A DNA stretch of 64,000 nt from Portulaca oleracea (GCA_029582165.1 CM055870.1:40821013-40885012); one strand, 5' to 3'. Positions 22,730-34,007 are shown, numbered from the stretch's first letter. Notes: generated by a model from the sequence alone, not told the origin. Program-made: numbers and translations.

Positions 22730-24516
22730 AATCTAAAGGTTGAGTTGATGGACCTAACTGGCGAATTCGATGCTTTGCATTTGGGCATGAATAGAAGAGA
22801 AGAATAAGTCTAAGAAAGGACAAGAAGGTATAAAGAGGAGAAAGAAAATACCTCTCCTTACACCATCAATGTAGGCATCATCAACTCAAAGAGAAGAAAA
22901 AACAAAGACATCTAAGAGAAGTAACTTTCATCAACACAACTGAGATTTTAGTCACACAGTTAGTTTAGCTCATCTTAGAAAATTTAGGTTGCATAACCAT
23001 CAATTTTGTGAATATGGGTTTGATTTTGGTTTGCAATTTTGTGAACCTGCTTTGATTTTTCTCATTAACGACCACCCTTGTCACTCACCTCCGAGTCCCT
23101 CAAAACCACTTTGCGCGTCTTTCCTAAATGTCTGCAAAGGGAAAACATGGTTCGCTATAGATATCAACAAATGTGAACCATTCTTTCCCTTTGTAGACAT
23201 CCGAGAAAAAGCGCTGAAGTTTAAGAGGTTTGGGGGAGGGGGCTGGGGAAAAAAGAAAGGGGTGGTCTGGATGTAGGTCGCCAGTGTTGGGAGTGGTCGG
23301 AGGTGGTTTCTGGCGCCGGGATGGTGGGCGGACGCGCGGTGGTAGTGGGGTGGTGTTGCTGGGAAATTGAAACATGTGGTGATGGGCAATTGAAACGGGA
23401 AAAAAAAAAATTAATCTCCCTTTTTTTATTACAAATTAGGACCTCTTAATTTTTTACATCCTTAAGTGTCACATATATTTTTGGGTCATCCTTTTTTATC
23501 AATTACCCTTATTATTTAACACAATATCATTTTTCAATAATACAACATCTCGAACGTCTTTGATCTTCACAATAAATGACATGAAAGCATTTCAAGTAAA
23601 ACTACATGAAAGAAACTATATGACAACCTGGCAGTTTCTTGAGTATTTTTCCCTCGAGAGTTTAAATTTGTTGGGTGTTTGAAGACTTCAATTTTGTTTT
23701 TGCTTCCTATTTGGATTAGCATTCAACGATATAAGTTCTTTCACTAAGGAAGTAGCAAGGGCCCGATTTCTCTTTTTCTTTTAGAATTACTTCAAATAAG
23801 TGCAGAAAATATGTTCAAATAACTTTAACAAGAATTTGTCATAATTCACAAATAGGTTCAAAATAAGCTCAGACGAGTTGAAAAATTAAACTGAAGCCAC
23901 ATAAGTTCAATTCATGATAAACGGGATCAATCAAATTAAAAAGAACAATATTACATTAAACACCTTTCATATTTCACACCGGGTGTTAGGCACATTTCAT
24001 CGTATTACAAGTTTACATATCTGGTTTTGCATCAAATTAATCTCAAGTTAATCTCAAATCAACAGCAACAAGAATGAAATGCACCAAATCTTCTCCAAAA
24101 TGACCTAACAAATTTAGGTCTTCATTTCTCAAAGAACACAAACCATTTGGACCTAAAGGTACAACCTCAGTATCACTAAGACTCTCTGTTCAACCCTGAA
24201 AATCAGTCTAGGTATTGTCACCTTTAATAACTACTATGAAAGTGTTAGGTTTCAAAAGCCGACTTTCCTTGAATGATCAACTTTTTCATGTTTAGTTGTC
24301 CTAAATAGATGAAAAAAATTTAGTGTAAGACCTACTGTTTCACTTTCAAGCTGAGTAAACAGTTGTCGAAGGGGGCCTAGGGAGGGAGTATCTCACGATA
24401 AAGTTCTTCCCAGGAAAATCTTTCCCAGAAAATTACCAAACATACCACATATGTTTCATGTTACAGTTAGGCCTTACATAGTTGCATCATTCTATTTACA
24501 ACAACAGGTACAAGCT
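22730..24516. other. Intergenic region downstream of the cyclophilin gene
   Basis: No gene is supported. It contains a folded-back segment (23083-23245). The part nearest 24516 should include the 3' untranslated region of the cyclophilin gene. Confidence 0.5.
23083..23245. repeat. Imperfect foldback (inverted repeat), about 70-bp arms
   Basis: The left arm ATGTCTGCAAAGGGAAAACA..GGTTCGC pairs with the right arm GTGAACCATTCTTTCCCTTT..GACAT, around a centre near 23165. Matching extends outward through GCGC..TTT. Such a hairpin is typical of a MITE or foldback remnant. No clear target duplication is visible. Confidence 0.5.
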
Positions 24517-27500
24517 TCACCACCCAGAAAAATCTTTGAAGCCACCCACAACACTCTTTTTCCTCTTCTTAGTTGAAGTAGGTATGCCACCGTCATCTTG
24601 TGCCTGGTCAGTGGGAGCTGTCTTTGCTTTAAGGTATTTCCCAACACCACCACCAACAGCTCTAGTCTCTGCGGCTCCTGGGTTGCTGTACCACGAGCCC
24701 ACTTTTTCCTGTAATTTCCAAAGGAAACATGATGAGATGAACTGGGGATGGGGGAGGAACGAGAATTCTCAGATGACCAAGCATAAAACCAACTAGGAAT
24801 TGAGTGGAGTATGGAAATGTTTAATCCTCCAGTGGAGACAAAACGATCAAGAGCATCCAAGAAACTCACCCCTTCTTCATCTACAACTTTGTTCTCTTCT
24901 TTGTTCTCTTCTTCATCAGGGTCATTATAGGGGTTGACAAACACTGTTACACTATTGATCTTGATTTCTTCCTGAGGTCATTAGAAAGAAAACTCACCTA
25001 TTATTGTATGATAATCCCCTCCCCTAGACAAGAGACATGAAAAAAAATAAAAATAATAGTAAAATAAAACAAATATGCACAGAAACGACACACAAGTTCA
25101 ACTGCCCTATAGGCTATGGCTCACTGATACAACAAAAACATCTTTGAAAATGCCAGCAGAACAATGAATTAAACCAATCGATATCTGTCAATATCAAGGA
25201 TCAAACTAGCCGCATGAATACGCATGTTACCCATGATAAGTGGTGAGAATACCGTAAGGATTAAAGTACAAATGAATAGACATGCTCCAAATTCTATAGA
25301 TGAATAATCGACAAGAGTCGACCATCCAGATGCACAGCTACAGAATGCAAAAGGCACAAAGAAAACAAAACACTCACCAAAGGTCGATCATCATCATCCA
25401 CAGGAACCTTCTCCATCGCTGAGAGTGTTGTCAATCCACCAACCACCATACCGAACACGGTATGCTTATAATTCAAATGATTTGCAGATTTGTACAAGAT
25501 GAAAAACTGTGAACCATTGGTGTGTGGACCACTATTCGCCATACTAACGACACCCCTTCCAGTGTGCAGCAGTTTTGAGTTTAGCTCATCCTTAAAAGGC
25601 TTGCCCCAAATTGATTCACCCCCTCTCCCAGTTCCAGTTGGATCACCGCCTTGGATCATGAAATTCCTGTGAGCAACCCAAATAAATTGTTGGCTTGAAG
25701 TTTGAAGTTTGTACCTCGCAACCAAGTATTCCCTCTACGTCAAAGCTTATATGCTAATGACTTTTTGCAAGAACCAAGAAGTTTCATAATTATGACTCGC
25801 CCAAAGTAAATACAAAATTGCAATGGGGATTTACAATCATCCATGTTCCACACTCTAGAAAATTGCATAAACTCCATAAATATTAGTAAGCCACAAATAG
25901 GACATATTATAATTCACATGTACCTTATGTTTCTGTGAAAAATTACACCATTGTAGTATCCTTGCTCACAAAGGGTGATGAAGTTCTCACAAGTCCTGGG
26001 TGTGATATCACAATGTAGCTGAATATTGAGATCACCATGTGATGTATGCAGCTGTACATATCCCTTTTTCTTAGGATTCTTCTCAACCTTCACATATTCA
26101 TATTCATTTTTTGTAACAGGATCATAGGCAGTGGAAGTGAAGGATCTTGAAGCAGCACCAGTTGTGAAACGACTCTTCACCTGAGGTACAAAAGAATCAT
26201 GATGCTATGAGCCAATGACATCTATAATAACTAAATTGAACAGGGACCAAAGCAGTGTAGAAAATGAAGACAGGAAGAGTTTTGCCCTCAGGTAAGCACA
26301 ACAGAAGACATCTTAGAGAGTAAATTCATGCCTCTCAAAACAATCTATGCACTGCTTAGTACCACTCTCGATCAAACACAAAAGACAAAATAAGCTGATG
26401 AGCAGGAGACACTAAAAAGAACAGCATCAGAAAAGGAAATAAAACAAACATGAGCACAACACAACAGCAAATAAAACATGTATGATTGATAATCCCCTAG
26501 AGAATATATGTATCCGGTCATTGCTTTGTTGAATTCATTTCAACTGTCAAATATGATACCCAAAATCAAGAACTCCCTCCCACAAGGGAAAGAAGAGGGG
26601 GGGGGGGCAATTACCAGGATTATACAGCTTTTGTATACTGTTTGTTATGCTAAAACCTACAACTAATCCAAAAGAGAGGAAGAGGGGGGAGAAGGATGGA
26701 ATAAGTATTAAGATGATCATGGTTCAAAACTCAAAATGAAATGGCTAATAGTCTAAGACAGAACATGTATAGCATAATGACATTGCCCTGCAATTATTTT
26801 ATTTTATTTTATTTCAACAGTATATAGACAAAGAAACTAACCATCTTAGCATTCACAGGAGCTCTATCGCCAGCCATGTGAGCAGCTATACGAGCAGCAG
26901 TTTTCTCAGCTGATGCAGCCTTTGCTGCTGCTGCACTCCGCCCATGTACTGAGGCAGATGCAGCATCTACAATACTAAACCCAGGTTTGTTTTCAGCCTT
27001 TCCCTTTGACTTGGAATCCTCATCCACTCGTGATCTTGCAGTTAAAATAGCTTCAAGGGCAGCGGCCCTTTCTTGCTGTGCCTTGCTACCTCCTCCTCCA
27101 AGTATTGCTGCATGTTTTGCCTTTTCAGTTCCTAGTTCCGCAAACATCTGCTTGATATCTCCAGTGACATTTATGTTATATGTTGGATCTGATTCCATCT
27201 TCTTAAGTTCTGACCAATGGTGGCAAAGATTTCAACAACAATAAATACCAGCCGAATACAAGTATGCAAATAGAATGTTCAAAAGGTACCTTCATCATCA
27301 ACTTTTAAGCCTTTTTTGACATGATCAAATTCGGTAAGAACCTTTTTGGCATCAACTTCATTAGGATTCTGTATAAGCATACAAAAAACATGTGGCAAAG
27401 TTTAGTATAGAAATGTAGGTGAAGCTGTTCAGCATCTAGCATGCATTCCAAAGAATGTACTCAAAGCTGCTTGTCACCTGGATTGTTATAATATCCTCTT

Positions 27501-30500
27501 TAGTGAATGGCTCATCTGTGAGCAGTTCCTTCCAGTTCTTTGTTTTAATGTTCAACTCCTTAATTGCCTACACAAGAGAAACATAGTTAATATCTAAAAG
27601 AGGCATATTTGAAACATTGGGGAGCATGTCAGACCTAGGGTCTACACAAATTCATGTGGATGATGGAAACACACCCATAGAATTCATAAAAACAATAACT
27701 ATTTTTAGGGTTTTGGGGTTTTATGGATGAACAAGAACTAAAACAAGAATTGAAAGGATATGGACAATCCTAAAGAGTAAACACTCACCAAATTGAACTA
27801 AGATGTTCAATCACTTGCACAAGGATTTTCCACAAGCAAAGAGTCTGGAAACACCCAAGAAATTTCACCAAAGAGAGGATGAAAAACACCCACTCACAAA
27901 GAAAGAGAAATCAACAAGCGATTCCATAAAAGGATTAGGTTTCATTGAATTACAATCACCCAAGTGGAGAGGATTTTGGTGGCGATTACATGTATATACA
28001 AGGGGGAGGGGATACAAAGGGAATTATACAAAAAGGAGGGAAACAAAAGGGGGAAATCAGACTTAAAACCCGACATTCCAAGAATTGTCGCAGGCGCGAC
28101 GCAAAACGTCGCGGGCATGGCCTTGCTCAAGAGAAATATGGGCCAAATGTCGACAGCAGGGCCGCAACCGTGACCCCAGGCCAATCCTTGATCCAAAAAT
28201 CTCCAAACGCAGGGTCGCAGGCGCGACACTGCCTCTCAACTTCAAGCTCTCAAGGGGGGTGTCAGCACGACACAAGACGTCACGGGCGCGACGCTGACCA
28301 TCGAGCCTTCTCATGGGTGCGATGATCAGTGTCGCGGATGTGACTCCCCTGCTGTCACTTCTTTGCCCTTGCTTGTCTTGCACAACGAACTCCATCTCGC
28401 CTCGTTATTCATGCCGAGAATCTCGAGGCCCCTTAGAAGAGCTGAGATGGATCTCGAGGAGGATCTAAAATCACGACCTATGGCCCGGGGTCTTCCTTGA
28501 AATGAACACCGCCCCTAATGATGGCCCAAAAGGTCATTCAAGCACCCGGATTCACCTTTAAACGAATCATTGAGCCGAGTTTGAATCGTGTAGAGAGGAG
28601 GGTGGCCTTAAGCTAGTCGGTAAACATAGGTGGAACGAAATCGGGCCGGACACAATACGCTCCATACTCCCCTTCTTGAAAAAGTGTTGTCCTTAACTCT
28701 TGGGAGTTCAAAATCTTCCTCATCCCTGGGCGAAACCAAAAGTACTCCATCCAAAGTAAGGTGACGCTCATCGACCCGTCCTTCATATAGGTGTAGTGTA
28801 GCAATTTTGGAAGGGAGGAGGGGCCGGCTTACAATGATAAAGGACCCGTACACGTCTCTCACTCATCATCTTGTTGAGTGTAACAAGGAAATCATCACAC
28901 GAGAGATCGAGGTCAAGGCTAGTGAGGGACGCCTTTTCCTCATTCATTCCCGACATGGAAGGAATCAAGCTTCGATGAGTGGTCATGGACGTGCCAACAT
29001 GCAACCCAACTCCATGGGGGGGGGGGGGGGGCTCGGGAGTGAGCGAGCACGGCTCAACACTTGGAGACTCTATGCGGAGTCGAGTAGGAGTTGTAGGTAA
29101 GGGTGAGGGACAAGGGACGAGGGACGGAGGTTGGAAAATTTTGTGGAGCTAAGGATCGTTGAACCTCACTAGGGTCGCTTCTTCGCAAAAGTAAAGCCCG
29201 ATGTGGCTTCCCTTCGCTCAAAGCGCTCTCATCCCGTGTTTCATTCTCATGGAGGCTTCTCTTCTCACTTCCCACCCCGGTTTGTTGTGTATAGGCTAGG
29301 AACAGGAGTAAATGAGCAAGGTTGATATTCTTTTCTCCCATCATGAATGAGTAAGTGTCCTTAAAACCATTATGGATGACATGCCTATCAAATTGCCAAG
29401 GCCGCTCAAGGAGCAAGTGGCAAGCATCCATAGGAACAATATCGCAAAGAATACTATCACGGAAATGAGAAATGGAGAAAGAGATAAAGGCTTGTTGAGA
29501 TACCATGAGGTCACCACCATCATTTGGCCCTTTCAAGCTATACGGTTTGGGATGAGCTAAGATCGGCAATTGGAGCTTCTCCACCATGATAGTAGAGGCC
29601 AAGTTGGTGCAGCTCCCGCCGTCGATGATTAGCTTGCACACCTTCCCGTTGATGGTGCACCTAGTTCGGAAGATGGTCTCCCATTGAGAGTCTTTCGGGG
29701 AATCCTTGATCATGACAAAGGATCGCCTCGAAGTCGAGCCTTCCCCTTCTTGTGCTTGCGCCTCAACATCAGCCTTTGAAACCTCCAGTGTAGCTACCAC
29801 CTTCATAGGGCATTGAGCTTGGTAATAATCATAAGCTCGACATTGAAAGCACTTTCTACCCTTGAGCCTCCGAAGATATTCTGATTCCGTTTGAGCTCGT
29901 AAGGATAGCGTGGGTAGTTTGGGATTCGACTTCCCCTGGTTGAAATCGCAATCTCAGAGTGATTGCTCCCCTTTTTAGAAGACCATGAATGAGCCTTCTT
30001 TTTTGTTCTCCGATCCCGAGGACCACTAAACCTTCTCAATGATTCAAGTTGCATCGTGGTCACGGCACAGGAGTAAGTCACCCATTTGGCGTTGCACCCT
30101 TCGTGTTTGCTCTTTGAGATGTTGAATAGACATCTCGAGGGGAGACTAGGTTCAGGGAACAGGACAAGAGAGAAAATTGAGTTTGCCCGAAGCATATGAC
30201 ATTGAAGCCATTTGTGAAGCATGGGTTTTCTTGTGGGAAGGATAATTTGATCAGATGAAGGTTTAGGTTCTTTGTAACTAGGAAACTTGAGGAGTTTTGT
30301 GAGGCTAACTTTTGTGGGGAAGATGGGATGAAACCGGCAAGAGAAATGCACAATGAAAAACAAACTCAGATGGTGTTCAGAATCACCACCAACAACCAAC
30401 AAAATAACCACAACCACCAACTCACAAAATCCAACAATTCTAATTCAACACAACCAAACACCTTTACCAATCTTTCAACCACAATGAAGAGCAATAACAA

Positions 30501-33167
30501 CACCCAACAATAATTTATGAACACATGGGATGAATGTATCAAAATTGCTTAACAATATCAACAACACTAAGAACACAAAAAATCACCACCGAACAACAAT
30601 TTGCCATTCCGGGCATAAACAATATAATCTCCAACAAACTATAAGTTTTATACCTAGCATTGACACCAAATGGAGCGTGTCGAATCTAGGGTCTACACAA
30701 ATTCAAGTGTACGATGGAAATCCACCCATTAACTATTTTTAGGGTTTTGGGATTTTGTTGATGAACAAGAACTAAAACAAGAATTGAAAGTATATAGACA
30801 ATTCTAAATAGTAAACACTCACCAAATAGAACTAAGATGTTCAATCATTTGCACAAGGATCTTCCACAAGCAAAGAATCTTCAAACACCCAAGAAATCTC
30901 AATAAAGAGAGGAAGAACACCCACTCCCAAAGAAAGAGAAATCAATAAGCGATTCCACAAAAAGATTAGCTTTAATTGAATTAGGCTTTAAAAACCCTTA
31001 ATTATAATCTCCCAAGTTGAGAGCATTTTGGTGGCTAAACCAATATTCTTCAAAAAACTTGGCTAAACCAATATTCTTCAAAAAACTCTCTCTAATGGAG
31101 GGGATTACATGTATATATAAGGTGGAGGAGATACAAATGGGAATTATACAAAAAGGAGGGAAACAAAACGGGGAAATCGAACTTAAAACCCGACATTCCC
31201 CTGAATCGTCGAGGATGCGACGCCAGTCGTCACTGGTGCAACCTTGCTCAGGGGAAATCTGGGCCAAATGTCGACAGCAGGGTCACGGGCGCAGCCATAA
31301 GTTGGTCGTGGCCGTGACATTGAAGGTCGCGGCCGTGACCCCAGGCGATTCCTTGATCCAAAAATCTCCAAGCGCGGGGTCGCGGGTGCGACGCTGCCTC
31401 TCAACTTCAAGCTCTTAAGGGAGCCTTGTCACGGGCGTGATGATCAATGTCGCGGCCGTGACTTCCTTGCTGTCAAGTCTTTTCCCTTGCTTGTCTTGCA
31501 CAACGAACTTCATCCCGCTTCATTATTCATGCCGAGAATCTCGAGGCCCCTTAGAAGACCTGAGATGGATCCCGAGGAGGATCTAAAACCACGACCTATG
31601 GCCCGGGTCTTCCTTGAAATGAACACCGCTCCTAATGAATGCCCAAAAGGCCATCCAAGCACCCATATTCACCTTTAAATGAATCATTGAGCCGAGTTTG
31701 AACCGTTGAGAAAGGAGGGTAGCCTTAAGCGAGTCGGTAACCATAGGTGGAACGAAATCGGGTCGGACCCAATATGCTCCATATTGAAGAAAGGTGCATA
31801 ATAGTGAGGCTTAAACAGTGAAACCAACAACCGAGAATGTCCAAACGGAAGCTTAATGAATAATGATGCAGCATTCAGAGAAAAAACAAGAACAAGCCCT
31901 GAGGCATCACAAAAGCACTATCACTTTTTAGACAAGTCGTACGAAATTCCAGAGAAAGCTAAGATGACAAAGGGCATTGCTGACATTATTAACAACATAG
32001 GATTCCACAATGAACAAAAGAAGCAAGCATGATGGTTAGGCTTGATATTGGAGCCATAGATACTTTCCGAGTCTACCAATTCACACTATGCCATTGACCC
32101 ACCGTGGCACTTACGAGTACAACACACGCCCTAGTTATTGTTCCAGTCAAGCTTGATTCAAAGGATAAAGAAAGAAAAAAGGGAGCCAACCTCATAGCAG
32201 AACACATTCCCTGTTGTCTTCACAGCAGCAATATGAGTGAATTCCGTGAAAACCTTGTTCAGAACTGGACAATGGAACTCACCTAAAGAAAAAAAAAAAA
32301 TATTAAGAACACCAGTCGAATAATTAAACTATAACAACCATAGTATGAACCAATGCCGATTTAGAACATTTTCTGAAACAATCTACACAATTTGATCATT
32401 GATCAACCTCCCTATCGCACCCTTCGATTCTCTGTACCTTACAGAAATTACTCTGATTCAATCGCAACCAATTGAAGTTAGGGATAAGCCTATCCTAGTT
32501 CCTCATTAACATGAATGAAGTCCAAAGAGAACAAAAAGGGGGGGGGGGGGGGAAATCTAGCTCACTATACAAAAGTCTGCAACCAAAATGACAATTAGAG
32601 AATAAACCTATCGAGCAGAATCAAGTATAAGACCTCACCTTCAGAGTTTTTGTGAAAATTTAGCGGAATAAGATCCCCAAGCTTGAGAGGTGTTCCCGTA
32701 ACAGGGTTCTTCCCGTACTTCTTAATATACGGTATGATGTGCCTAACACCAATAACAAAATTCAAATCAATGAAGCACAAACCTTCAAATTAAGTGTTCA
32801 TTATCCCCCCAAACACGTAACCAATCAACCAAAACCCTCAGAAACGGGTATAAGAAGAAGCTAACATTGTCTCAAAGACGGAGCCATCCTCAGTGCACAC
32901 AGGAGTCTCAAATGGCGTAAAAGTCAGTCTGAAATCCAAACATCAAAGACCAAATATAAGAAAGTGAGCAATTGACGAATACTAAAACCTAAAAGCAACA
33001 AATTGGGAGCAGAATCGAATAATTAGTTAGGGTAATTACGCGCAGCAATAGAAGGGAAGGCGTTTGAAGGGTGTATGGAGTTCTTTGGTCTTAGCGCCAC
33101 CCCATTCGGTAGCCCACTCAGTCTTAGTAATGAACATACGATCCTTACTGTGTTGCTTCTTCCCCAT
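24517..33167 (-). CDS. CYP65: U-box cyclophilin (CYP65/PUB49-type peptidyl-prolyl isomerase, putative E3 ligase), 11 exons
   Basis: Exons on the minus strand: 33167-33040, 32928-32866, 32742-32639, 32282-32191, 27567-27478, 27368-27290, 27209-26842, 26180-25924, 25666-25378, 24971-24870, 24708-24517. All introns are GT-AG. The exons sum to 1764 nt, an unbroken frame of 587 residues plus stop. The start [20 protein letters not shown] is the typical family N-terminus. A U-box spans about residues 38-105 (exons 1-4; [25 protein letters not shown]). A lysine-rich linker follows, and then the cyclophilin domain, about 347-495 ([30 protein letters not shown]). The Trp that in cyclophilin A binds cyclosporin is His here (SANHLNY), as in other members of this class. 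The tail ends with a basic KKRKKS stretch near the C-terminus, a probable nuclear signal. Human PPIL2 is the related animal protein. Intron 4 is 4.6 kb because of a Gypsy insertion. The family is linked to ubiquitin ligation and nuclear protein folding; function here is inferred. Confidence 0.93.
26597..26607. repeat. G11 homopolymer in intron 7
   Basis: A run of eleven G inside an intron of the cyclophilin gene (C-run in the transcript). Similar long G-runs occur at 6896-6908, 29016-29031 and 32538-32552. Confidence 0.85.
27620..28664 (-). repeat. 3' LTR of the intronic Gypsy element
   Basis: Matches 30671-31781 throughout, with moderate divergence and small indels. The outer end has changed from TGGAGC to GGGAGC (plus-strand reading). 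A TATA-like ATGTATATAC lies near 27990, with the palindrome cluster at 28080-28350 upstream in minus sense. Confidence 0.75.
28665..28862 (-). pseudogene. C-terminal tail remnant of Gypsy polyprotein
   Basis: A minus-strand frame contains [20 protein letters not shown]. The pattern of L-R-T-(N/T)-x-F-x-E-G-E/G near the end of the polyprotein is common in plant Gypsy elements. It ends close to the polypurine tract. It is assigned by position and pattern only; it shows that the interior deletion removed everything between protease and this tail. Confidence 0.4.
28666..28682 (-). other. Polypurine tract of the intronic Gypsy element
   Basis: The minus strand reads AAGAAGGGGAG directly before TATGGAGCG, the start of the 3' LTR, as expected for the plus-strand priming site. 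Confidence 0.6.
29016..29031. repeat. G16 homopolymer
   Basis: Sixteen consecutive G inside the Gypsy interior, just before the end of the protease frame region. Long G-runs are prone to sequencing and replication slippage. Confidence 0.85.
29054..29806 (-). pseudogene. Gypsy protease region with flanking gag end (250 codons open)
   Basis: The frame contains [20 protein letters not shown] followed by SCTNLAS, then [12 protein letters not shown], then [20 protein letters not shown]. This is the retropepsin of a plant Gypsy lineage that uses D-G-G at the active site. The flap-side motif is usually LLGRPWQFD; here the Gly of LLGRP is Glu (LLERP), a probable loss-of-function change. The start Met is internal: in the same frame the reading enters from a zinc knuckle just upstream. 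After the protease the sequence goes straight to unrelated tail sequence, with no reverse transcriptase. Confidence 0.75.
29800..30420 (-). pseudogene. gag remnant with altered zinc knuckle
   Basis: A CX2CX4-x-X4C knuckle, [16 protein letters not shown], lies at about 29850-29810, directly in frame with the protease. The position normally held by His is Tyr (DYY instead of GHY). A TAG stop lies a few codons upstream. A basic Ser/Arg-rich stretch (about 30010-29870) precedes it in another frame. The main gag homology domain is not recognisable; the region 30420-30670 is Asn/Thr/Gln-coding low-complexity DNA. Confidence 0.5.
30652..30670 (-). other. Possible primer binding site of the intronic Gypsy element
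   Basis: The minus strand after the LTR end reads TTTGGTGTCAATGCTAGG. It resembles a worn form of the Asp-tRNA-type site (TTTGGCGCCGTTGCCGG) but has several differences, so the primer is uncertain. Confidence 0.4.
30671..31781 (-). repeat. 5' LTR of the intronic Gypsy element, 1.1 kb
   Basis: TGGAGC...GCTCCA ends. A TATA-like ATGTATATATAAGG is near 31108. There is an internal duplication of ACTTGGCTAAACCAATATTCTTCAAAAA at 31035 and 31060. A palindrome cluster (31200-31465) has copies such as GTCGTGGCCGTGAC and GTCGCGGCCGTGAC. Confidence 0.8.
32538..32552. repeat. G15 homopolymer in intron 3
   Basis: Fifteen consecutive G between exons 3 and 4 of the cyclophilin gene. Confidence 0.85.
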
Positions 33168-33356
33168 CTTTGTCTTGCTTGATTACACGATCAATCGGAT
33201 AACTTTTAAGATTCGGACTACTAATCACAAGATAAGTGGGAGAAATTCTAGGGTTCCGGCGATATTTGTCGACGATGCTCACCGAAATCTGGTAGATAAT
33301 ATGTCCGCAGGTAAAGCCGGCGAGAGCCGACGTCAACTGAACGCCATTTGGACGTT

Positions 33357-33402
33357 TGGGCCTCTGAGCTTCTAAATAACCCCGCTCAACCAATTCGGCC
33401 CA
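33357..33402 (-). promoter_or_regulatory. Two site-II-like elements (TGGGCC) upstream of the cyclophilin gene
   Basis: TGGGCC at 33357-33362 and GGCCCA at 33397-33402 lie about 190-235 bp upstream of the start codon. Paired TGGGCY elements are common in promoters of housekeeping plant genes and bind TCP factors. No clear TATA box is seen, as is usual for such promoters. Confidence 0.4.
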
Positions 33403-33419
33403 GTGGCCTTTCTTTCTTT

Positions 33420-33816
33420 TAGGGTGAAAGTGTAAATTTCACGTGGAAAAAGTAGTTGAGTAAAAGTTAAATTTAGGTAATTTTTGATAATTTTTGACAA
33501 TTTTTAGTAAATTTTTGTAATTTTTGACAAATTTACGTTAGAATATCAAAATTAATTTTTTTTATTGTGTTAACTTTGGTAATTTTTGATAAATTTTGAT
33601 AAATTTTAGCAAATTTTGGCAAAAACTGATAAATTTTGTAAATTGAATTTACCGTTGAATTTGACAGACCTAATCCAATATTTTGGTGGGGGTAAAAAGC
33701 TTTCCCAAATTTCTAGTATTTGATTTGATATAAAAAAAAAAGGAGAGAAAATAATTTTCTATAGGCATTGCCGTTGAGGTGTTGATCTTGGTTGGATGGA
33801 GGCAAATTGCAATTTA
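33420..33816. other. AT-rich spacer with an ATTTTTGAYAA-like short repeat
   Basis: About 33475-33650 consists of poorly conserved tandem copies of a 10-12-bp unit (AATTTTTGATAA, AATTTTTGACAA, AATTTTGGCAA). No gene. Confidence 0.6.
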
Positions 33817-34007
33817 TTACATGCTCTTGGAGCATCTGCTCCAAATTTTATCATTGGTCGTTCTTAATAACATAATTGTTTATTTATATCTACTTGTTGT
33901 TCACTTTCAATAGCACCATTGTTCACCCATACCTCCCTGTTGTTCAATCCCAATAATATAATTGTTTACTTATACTTACTTGGAGCACGTGCTCCAGGTG
34001 CATGTAA
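33817..34007. mobile_element. Small TIR element (MITE), 191 bp
   Basis: The left end TTACATGCTCTTGGAGCATC and the right end, inverted TTACATGCACCTGGAGCACG, continue to TGCTCC on both sides, giving terminal inverted repeats of about 27 bp. Each end also holds its own small palindrome (GGAGCA.nTGCTCC). The interior is AT-rich, non-coding and contains a direct repeat (AATAACATAATTGTTTA / AATAATATAATTGTTTA). No clear target duplication, so the superfamily is not assigned. Confidence 0.6.

Larger units (their letters stand above)
27620..31781 (-). mobile_element. Internally deleted Gypsy element in intron 4 of the cyclophilin gene
   Basis: There are two LTRs of about 1.1 kb around a 2.0-kb interior, in the same orientation as the host gene. 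LTR ends are TGGAGC...GCTCCA on the minus strand. The flanks CATTG (27615-27619) and TATTG (31782-31786) may be a 5-bp target duplication with one change. The interior keeps a gag zinc-knuckle region, the protease and the short tail after integrase. Reverse transcriptase, RNase H and integrase are absent, so it cannot move on its own. Confidence 0.8.

Noticed and set aside
22989..23276. 95-codon plus-strand frame near the foldback
   Set aside because: It crosses the inverted repeat and a purine-rich tail, has no recognised motif and no spliced partner.
28085..28395. Arg/Ala-rich frames in the LTR palindrome region
   Set aside because: They arise from GC-rich palindromes in the LTR, on both strands and in several frames.
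29372..29560. Plus-strand open frame of 62 codons
   Set aside because: It is antisense to the Gypsy protease and carries no recognisable motif.
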